Source of the DNA: Jaltomata sinuosa
Lineage: Eukaryota > Streptophyta > Magnoliopsida > Solanales > Solanaceae
Direction: 5' to 3'
DNA: 64,000 bases
NCBI GenBank assembly: GCA_003996215.1
Contig: QJPP01007526.1
Location: 434,001 to 498,000 of the forward strand
The notes under the pieces were generated by a model. It was not told the origin of the DNA, did not search any database, and saw only the letters and a list, made by a program, of their open reading frames with translations. Within the stretch, counting starts at the first letter, position 1; every line of letters begins with the position of its first letter. Positions 57,025 through 64,000 of this stretch are shown in pieces. Both the position numbers and the translations under genes were made by a program.

Positions 57025-58149
57025 AAAGTACGATTATTAGTAAAAAGGAAAATTAAGCTTCTTTCCAAATAATATTTAGACATATTTCCTCTTTCTAATG
57101 TGTGTGACAAAGTTTAAGCACGAAGGATTTTTTTTGAAATAAAAAAAGTATAATACTTCTAAAATTTGTGTTTATAAATATTTTTTTTTGAACTGATTAA
57201 AAAGAAAATGGTACCACATAATTTAAAACCCAGGAGGAGGCGGATGAGTCTTGATTCTCTAGATCGGGGAATAGGAAAGAAAAGTTCTTGAATAAGAATT
57301 GAAAAATAGTTTTAGCAAATTATATACTTATAGAAGTCTCCTTTTCAAATTAATTTTGTGAATTCAGTGATGAAAAATTCTAGATCCATTGTAATTTTTT
57401 TAGAACTTCAGATAACTTGTGAGATTAGCTATTTCTAGAAAAATTACGTTAAGCTTAAACGTTTTAATATTCAATTTGGACCAAACACATTCTTCTTTAA
57501 CGGGTTGGGTTGTATATGTTGGAACTTGGATCTGATTGAGCCTCTGCCAATATTCTGCATATAATAACTTACGTAGACGTACTATTCAGCCATCTAATTT
57601 ACTAAACATCGCGAAGTATATACTATTTATACATTGTATATATATTTTATAAACTGGATGACCCAAAATATTAGACTGGAATTTTTCCTATAATAATTAA
57701 ATAACTCCAAATACATGAAAATGAACTTAATTAGTGTATTGGGGCTAGGTACTTGACTAACCCAGTGAAAACCAATACATAAAGAGAGGAGTATTCTAGC
57801 TTAAACTAATTAAGTTGATGGAATATACATCAAAAAAACAATGGAATATACATGTCAATTTTCTTTTGTTAATTACCACACTTGGTAGACCTACAAAATA
57901 GTTGTTCAAAAATTAGTTATAGGAGTTCACTGACAAGCATACCAAATTAATAGGTTACTCCAAATGTGGAGCTGACATCTATACAGAAAACCAATTAACG
58001 TTGAGAAACATATACGTAATAAAAAGAAAATACAAGAAGTAGAATAATAATAATAAATAAAAAAAAATAGAGAAAAAAAGAGGCAATTATAATTGCCAAT
58101 TATCCATAAAAGTTAGAAAAAATTACATAAAAGTGTGCATCCAACAAAG
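57025..58149. other. Intergenic region, no gene seen
   Basis: AT-rich with no ORF of note and no recognised repeat family. Confidence 0.45.
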
Positions 58150-58443
58150 TTACATTACAAAATATAACTCACTTTTTAAGTTCTTACCAAAAACGACCCA
58201 ATTACAATTATTTCCTGAGTACTGTAGTTGTTGCCATTCTATCATTGTTCTCAGTGACAAAATATCAAACAATTTGTCTTCATCATATTCCTCCTTTTCA
58301 TCATCCAATTTCAATAAACCACCATTTCTAGTTTCGTTTTCTTCTTCTTTTAAATCTGAATTCATCAATAATCTCAACAACGCAGACTTGCAAAATTTCA
58401 TCTTTGCACTACACTTTTCATCAAAATCAATTTTGAGCAACAC
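58150..58443 (-). pseudogene. Unrecognised 97-codon gene-like fragment
   Basis: The frame has no ATG at its start; upstream it continues to a Trp codon (WVLLKIDFDEKCSAKMKFCK). Composition is protein-like, with a Lys/Leu/Cys-rich helix and an acidic linker (LDDEKEEYDEDKLFDILS), then MIEWQQLQYSG and NWVVFG. The mix of Trp, Cys and charged blocks is unusual for random AT-rich DNA. I do not recognise the family; it may be one exon of a lost gene. Confidence 0.3.
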
Positions 58444-58769
58444 CCATTTTTCAATTCAGATGATTTCACACAAAAATTACAAAGAAAATGGTTTCAACTC
58501 TTATTGAACTCAATAGGAGCTCAAAACTTAACTTTTGAAGTGATTTAGAAGATATTTGAGTTGACTTTTAGAAAATACTCAAGGAAGAAGAACGAGTAAA
58601 GTTCAATTGATTTCGTAATAAGCTTCACTTCAAGTGGGGGGATTGCTACAAATGAACGGGTACGTATTAAGAAAATTAAATTTGAAATTTTGGGCGATTT
58701 TTGTATTTTTTGATGTGTTTTTGAATGAATCTGATGCTTGAAATCAAGGAAGAAGGCGAAGTCGATTTT

Positions 58770-59010
58770 TTGTATACTAGTGTATAACAGTGTATAGTAT
58801 TATATATGAGTGTATTATACACCTCTTCTGTATATTACAATTATACAATAATATACATAATTATACAAATATGTACATATGTATATATAATATTTAAATA
58901 ATATATTTGCATTGTATAAGTGTGTATAAAATGGAGAGAAAGAAGAATATCACCAAAATAAAAAGACTGTATTGTATATATAATAATATATAGTATACAA
59001 ATGTATACAT
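58770..59010. repeat. TATACA-rich tract
   Basis: Irregular GTATA/TATAC repeats such as GTGTATAACAGTGTATAGTA, present on both strands. No coding. Confidence 0.6.
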
Positions 59011-60103
59011 TGTTGTGTAAAAAAAAATTACTTTACACTTATAGGTCAAATCCAGGTTTGAACTATAAAATGTAATGTACTTATTTGACCACGAAATTGC
59101 AATATATATTTGCTATGTGTATTTTTTTGTAATTTTCCCAAAAAGTTATAATGAATAGGAAGAGTAATTAATTTGATGGACAAAAGAACAAGGGTAATTA
59201 GTTTGATTTTTATGGATAATTACGTAACTATCCCAATTTACACTCCAAACTTGAGCCCATAGTCAGCCAAGATTGAGCCCAATGTTCGGCCGAGCCCACA
59301 CACTCACCAGCTGACCCATTTGGATACCCAACCACGCAACCCAATTATTCTCTTCGTATATAAACACCTTATATCAAAGTCAACCCCTAAATTCATTTCA
59401 AACATAAACCTGCGGCACAATTTTTTTCGGAGTTGATTTTTCATATAATCACTCAACTAATAGTTATTATTTTAAAAAAATATTTTTTAATTGAAAAACA
59501 TAATCAAAATGGTAGATGTGGTAACAACTGTTATTAGTGGTGGTTGTGATGACAAGGGTGATTGTTAGTGATGGCTGGGGACGATAACAACTAGTAATAA
59601 TGATGGTGGTAGTTGTGATGGCACAAGTGATTAGTGGTGACAGCTGATTGATCGTGAATAGAGTGGTTGTGAAAATTATACATACAAAATTACTCTTTAA
59701 TAATATTAATACTTTATTCTAACATCTTAATGATTAAGACCTATTCACACTCATTTAGTGCTTAAAATTTAATATAAATAGGTACACTTAATGGCACGAC
59801 CTCCATTAAGTACAAAACAAATGAGGTCTTAGTTTTAGTTGACTCAATTCTTGAGTCCTATCTTGATTGATTTTTTTCTGCTCGTGTGATTTAATTTTTT
59901 TTAATCTTTGCTTAACTTTATTTATACTATTATAAAATAATAAAATTTCATGAAAAAATAATTATTAGTTGAGTGATCATTTGATAAATCAACTCATTTT
60001 CTCTCGGGTCGCATGAGAAAAAAATTACTAATTCAGTATTTGATTTTTGACATGAAAATTCTACATTACTAACACAATATTAGTAATACATTTTTCATTT
60101 ACG
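59011..60103. other. Intergenic region, no gene seen
   Basis: Contains a GGTGGTTGTGATGAC-type low-complexity tract at 59510-59660. No supported ORF. Confidence 0.45.
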
Positions 60104-60419
60104 TATAAGAAAGGCAAAATGATCTAATAGACCCTTGTACTTATTCGAGTTTGTATTGTGGATACCTCTACTTAGCACTTTGTCATCTGAACCCCTCAAC
60201 CCATCAAAACACAAGATTTTAAACCCCTCATACTATGTGTGTAGCTCACTCGCCTTAAAATAAATGACATATCAAATCCACGTCACATAAATTAATGTTA
60301 TGTCATAATTATCTTCATTAATCATTTTTTAAAATTATTAATCAACAATATAAAATAAAAAGCAAAATAATAAATTAAAAATTTATTTTTAAAAATAAAA
60401 TTCATATTCTATTCTCTCA

Positions 60420-60600
60420 CCTACTACTTTTCCTCGACCTCCCCCAAACCCACACCACCGACACCACCTCCCCACAACCACCATCTCCACCTTTCCCAAC
60501 CCACAACCACCAAAACCACCTCCACACAACCACCATCTCCACCATCCCCAACCCACAACCACCGACACCACCATCCCCACAACCACCCATTCATAGTTTT
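60420..60600 (+). repeat. CCACC-rich low-complexity tract inside the Mutator-like element
   Basis: Irregular CACCACCATCTCCACC-type repeats on the plus strand. Gly/Trp/Val-rich minus-strand ORFs over it are composition artefacts. Confidence 0.75.
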
Positions 60601-60710
60601 CTCACCCTCCTCCACCTCACTGATTTTGTATTTCAAAATGCAGTCAAACACAATAAAAAATAGAACCATCGTGTTCTATTTTCGTCCATTAACGGCGAGC
60701 TCCATCTCCG

Positions 60711-60908
60711 ATGAAGCTCTCCAACAACCAGAGTTCACCCACCATCAAAAAAGCTTCCAGCTTCGGTAAACACAACCAAATAACCCTCCACTCTCCGTCT
60801 CTCATCACAACGACAATATACCTCATTTTCGCTTTCATTCCTTTCTCTCTTCTTCATCAAAATCCACCACTTCCTTCTTTCAATCTTTTTTTTTCAGACA
60901 TTAATTGA
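60711..60908 (+). CDS. ORF carried inside the Mutator-like element, type II membrane-anchor-like
   Basis: Starts with ATG in a CTCCATCTCCGATG context and encodes 65 residues: a basic, Ser-rich start (KLSNNQSSPTIKKASSFGKH), then a hydrophobic segment (TTIYLIFAFIPFSLLHQ) and a short Pro/Phe tail. The cytosolic-tail-plus-anchor pattern is like the first exon of a Golgi glycosyltransferase gene. It is followed by a stop rather than by a catalytic domain. Capture of a host exon is an inference. Confidence 0.35.
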   Translation: MKLSNNQSSPTIKKASSFGKHNQITLHSPSLITTTIYLIFAFIPFSLLHQNPPLPSFNLFFSDIN

Positions 60909-61334
60909 AGTTCTTGGTGGTGAAAAATGAGGAAAAATGGAGGGGTAGGGTGTAGTTTTTCTTTGATTTAAGAAGATTTTGCTAATTCTTTTCTCAATTG
61001 AATTTTTTGGTGGTGAAAAATGAAGGAAATTGGAGGGGCGGGATGGGGTAAAGGAACGAGGGTGGGTGGGGCAATGAAGAAAGGAATCTTACATTTTTTT
61101 AAAATTATTTTTTGTTCAAAATTTAATGTTTACGTGTTTTATATGCGTGAAATCACGCTATATTCCAACTCATCCATTAAGTTGCCACCTAGGCTTAGTC
61201 AACGGTCAGAAGGGTTTAAAATCTTGTGTTCCGATGGGTTGAAGGGTTCAGATGACAAAGGACTAAGTAGAGATATCCACAATACAAACTGGGACAAGTA
61301 CAAGGGTCCATTAGATCATTTTTCCTATAAGAAA

Positions 61335-62581
61335 ATACTATATAATTTATACATAACAATCGATCAATTACAATTCTTTTGTAACTAGTTCCTTAATCAC
61401 GCAACCCTCAAGTTTATCAAGTATCCCGCCCATTTATCAATTACAATTCTTTCTTTAATTTGCTCTAAATTTGACTCAATTTTAGCTTGTTGAATATATT
61501 TGTCCCACGATGTTTGTGTGAAGATATGCATAGACATAATTGTTTTATACTGCCTCATTTGATGTCTTAAGAATTTAAAATAAAATGTTTAATTATTGAT
61601 CCCATTAAAGACCTAACTAATAGACAGGCTTGCTGATTGAGTTTTTCCTTTTTTCCACGTTTTCATTTTTAATCATGAGTAGTTAAATTCAAATGAGAAA
61701 AGTATTTGATGCAAATGTTAGACTGAAGCAATCGAGGAAGGTGATAGGCAACCAATATCTCTTGATTTTTTTTCTTTTCTCGAACCCCATACTAATAACA
61801 GTAAAGTCAAATTTTTTATTAAAGGGTATCAAAAATATATAAAATAGTAAATTTAAGGAGAGTCAATATATAATATGTATACATAATAATTTTTTTTAAC
61901 CTTGTTAAATCATGTAATTTTTTAACAAAAAGGTGTCAATTGACACCTCCTGAATACATGTGGCTCCGTCATTGGCTAGGGGAGTCCTTAAAGTGTAATA
62001 ACTAGTAGTGCTTGATCGAAGCTCTAGTAGGTAGCTCTCATAAAACTGTACATGATTTTTTTGCCTCATATGGCTCCGCCCTGAACTTTCATCGTCGGCT
62101 TTGGCATTATTTATACATGCATTTTCAGCTTAAACTGATGAATCCTTTGCTTCTCGGGTGATTTTGGGCCGTATTGGGGCACCCTATGATCCAATGCATC
62201 TATATAATTGATCATGATTTTTCTTAACGTGGTTCATTTGATGACTCAATGGACGAATGTTACGTATGTTGTGTTGCAAATTTCGATTCAGAAACAATCC
62301 CTTAAACACCTCAACAAACTCATAGGGTAATGGCTACAAGGAGCAATCTATAGGAAACTAAATCCGATTAGAGATTGACGTAAACTCATAAATTAAAAAA
62401 GGTAGAAATAATTGTTTACATGATCTTACTGTGAAAGAAAAAGTTATTCCACCACAGTAGATGAGTTGCTTCTTTGTCGTCATCGAAGAGCTCTTGGCGA
62501 GAAGACCTTAGGAAGTATTGGTAAAACAAATGGGAGGGGTGGATTAACCCATTCAAATAATTCTGAAGAAAACTGTTGGCA
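61335..62581. other. Intergenic region, no gene seen
   Basis: No ORF of note. Poly-T runs and scattered palindromes only. Confidence 0.45.
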
Positions 62582-62760
62582 CACTACAAAAAAAATTAAA
62601 ATTAGCTACGAATTTTTCGCTAATCCATCATTAAATTGCTCGTAGCTAACATAAATTTTTGAATAATATATCACTAATTCATCTTTAGATAGAAGGAGTG
62701 ATGAATTTTTTTATTTAGCTACAGAATTTTTTCGTAGCTAATTTTTTTTTTAAAATAATG
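62582..62760 (+). mobile_element. CACTA-type terminus
   Basis: CACTACAAAAAAAATTAAAA is followed by subterminal repeats of TAGCTACGAATTTTT in both orientations (62603, 62630, 62724, 62733). This is the pattern of an En/Spm end. The matching opposite end was not found before 64000, so it is truncated or extends beyond the window. Confidence 0.55.
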
Positions 62761-64000
62761 TATACCAGCATACATGCATTTTATATTAGCAAGTCATTTA
62801 AAGATATATTTATAGGATATCTTATCCTTACGGGGTATTTATATCAAATCATGATGTGATATTTATATCAAATTATATTAAATTTATTATAATTAAATAA
62901 TTTATTATGATAAAAATACATGTTAATTAACTATCATTATATTTTAAAAAATTACATATGTGAAAACACATGTCGTGCACTATTAACTTGATGTAAACAT
63001 AAATGCTGATAACTTTTAATTATTTATAGAGTAAAATCTTTTACGCGGGCAGCATATAACATATAAAAAAGCTTACAAAATGTCAGAACCTTAAAAGTAA
63101 ATAATCATCTAACATTCAAATATAAAGGGAAAAAAAAATCTAACATTCAAATATCACCCATTTTATGATCTGCATAAATGCATTAAGAAAAAAAACAAGA
63201 AAATTAACAACATCACCCATTATGTATGGATTAGCTTTAACATTTGATTGATGAATATGGGTCTTGGATCTTTGACTGGAGTTTACCAAATCAAGCTCAT
63301 CCACTATGGGTGAGTAAATCTTTTTGAAAAATAAATAAATATTAACAATAATTCTAAGAAATTAAGAAGTAAAATATTTTTATTTAGAAGATCACTTTTT
63401 TATTGAAGTTAAATTTCAGTATGTACAACAAATTTCAATTAACACTAATAACAATGACCTAGTTTAAATTAGAAATCGTCATTGTTAAAGTACGGTAATA
63501 GCTTTACTAACTTTGAAAAAAAAAAAGCATGGTGGTTGATGTACTTATATGATGAAAATAAATAAATAAATAATGATGAAGAATATATGACAGAATGCAA
63601 CTAACAAGTAGTGAAACATTAACACAAATTAGTGAATTTTAGAGATTAAAAATTGATCCGGATGGAAAAAATAAGAAGGTGGATGAATAGTGAAAATAAG
63701 AACAAAAAATGACATGACAATAGAAAAAAAAAAAAAATAAAAAAAATTATTTACTATTTGACGTGTCATCGATGTGGCACATAATTGACGCTTAGGTAGC
63801 ACACGTGTATATCACTCCTAACCATGAAGGTTGTGTTGTATGTGTATGGTAGCATAAAATTCACTTGAAATGAAATTTGGGGGTAAATAATTATCTGTAA
63901 AGTTAAAGTGCTAAAGTAAGTTTTATGAACAAGTTCATTTTTTTTAATGTATTTTCTCTTTAAATAAAGTGAAACTAAAATGGTGACAAAGTGATATATT
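62761..64000. other. Intergenic AT-rich region, no gene seen
   Basis: Only short ORFs. A(n) tracts near 63510 and 63725. It may lie inside the CACTA-type element that begins at 62582. Confidence 0.4.

Larger units (their letters stand above)
60113..61325. mobile_element. Mutator-like element, non-autonomous, 1213 bp, with 9-bp target duplication
   Basis: The ends GGCAAAATGATCTAATAGAC and inverse GGAAAAATGATCTAATGGAC continue as inverted repeats for about 120 bp (TTGTACTT, GTATTGTGGATA, CATCTGAACCC, ACAAGATTTTAAACCC). TATAAGAAA is duplicated exactly at 60104-60112 and 61326-61334. Long terminal inverted repeats and a 9-bp duplication define the Mutator superfamily. No transposase is encoded. 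Confidence 0.9.

Noticed and set aside
60389..60669. Gly/Trp/Val-rich minus-strand ORFs
   Set aside because: They are the reverse reading of a CCACC-rich low-complexity tract in the Mutator-like element.

Overview
The window is nuclear DNA from a flowering plant, almost certainly a member of the Solanaceae. Genes have many GT-AG introns, the DNA is AT-rich, and four copies of a Solanaceae-type SINE (tail ending in GTTGTTGTTGT) are present. I cannot name the species.

Region 1 (1-23317) is a three-level nest of LTR retrotransposons. An older element primed by initiator-Met tRNA (LTR 22856-23317, gag fragment 22332-22809) lies in exon 1 of a cystatin-like gene. A degenerate minus-strand Athila-type Ty3/gypsy element (1-22331, its far LTR outside the window) is inserted in that element. 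A very young Ogre-like element without coding domains (4827-16630, near-identical 2.77-kb LTRs, target duplication ATAAT) is inserted in the Athila pol gene between reverse transcriptase and RNase H. The young element carries several tandem-repeat families. One is a two-hairpin motif whose stems show compensating base changes between copies.

Region 2 (23318-26925) holds the broken remainder of a plus-strand cystatin/monellin-fold gene. Its large intron contains a 72-bp tandem array, a MITE, a dead LINE and a truncated SINE with a 15-bp target duplication.

Region 3 (28207-43198) is the main intact gene: a 14-exon, minus-strand sterol 3-beta-glucosyltransferase of the UGT80B1 (TT15) type, predicted at 699 residues, with one GC-AG intron. 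Its introns hold two SINE copies and a SINE tail, a TRIM element, several MITEs and a truncated U2 snRNA pseudogene. Upstream of it, 44200-45525 and 46793-48140 are two copies of one duplicated segment, each carrying MITEs absent from the other.

Region 4 (49718-51514) is a two-exon minus-strand UPF0496 (DUF677) gene whose true start lies in a 34-nt first coding exon. From 51515 to 64000 no confident gene is seen: there are Stowaway-type MITEs, low-complexity tracts, two weak ORFs, a 1213-bp Mutator-like element with a perfect 9-bp target duplication and a short carried ORF, and one CACTA-type end. All calls come from reading the sequence and from remembered family knowledge; no database search was run.
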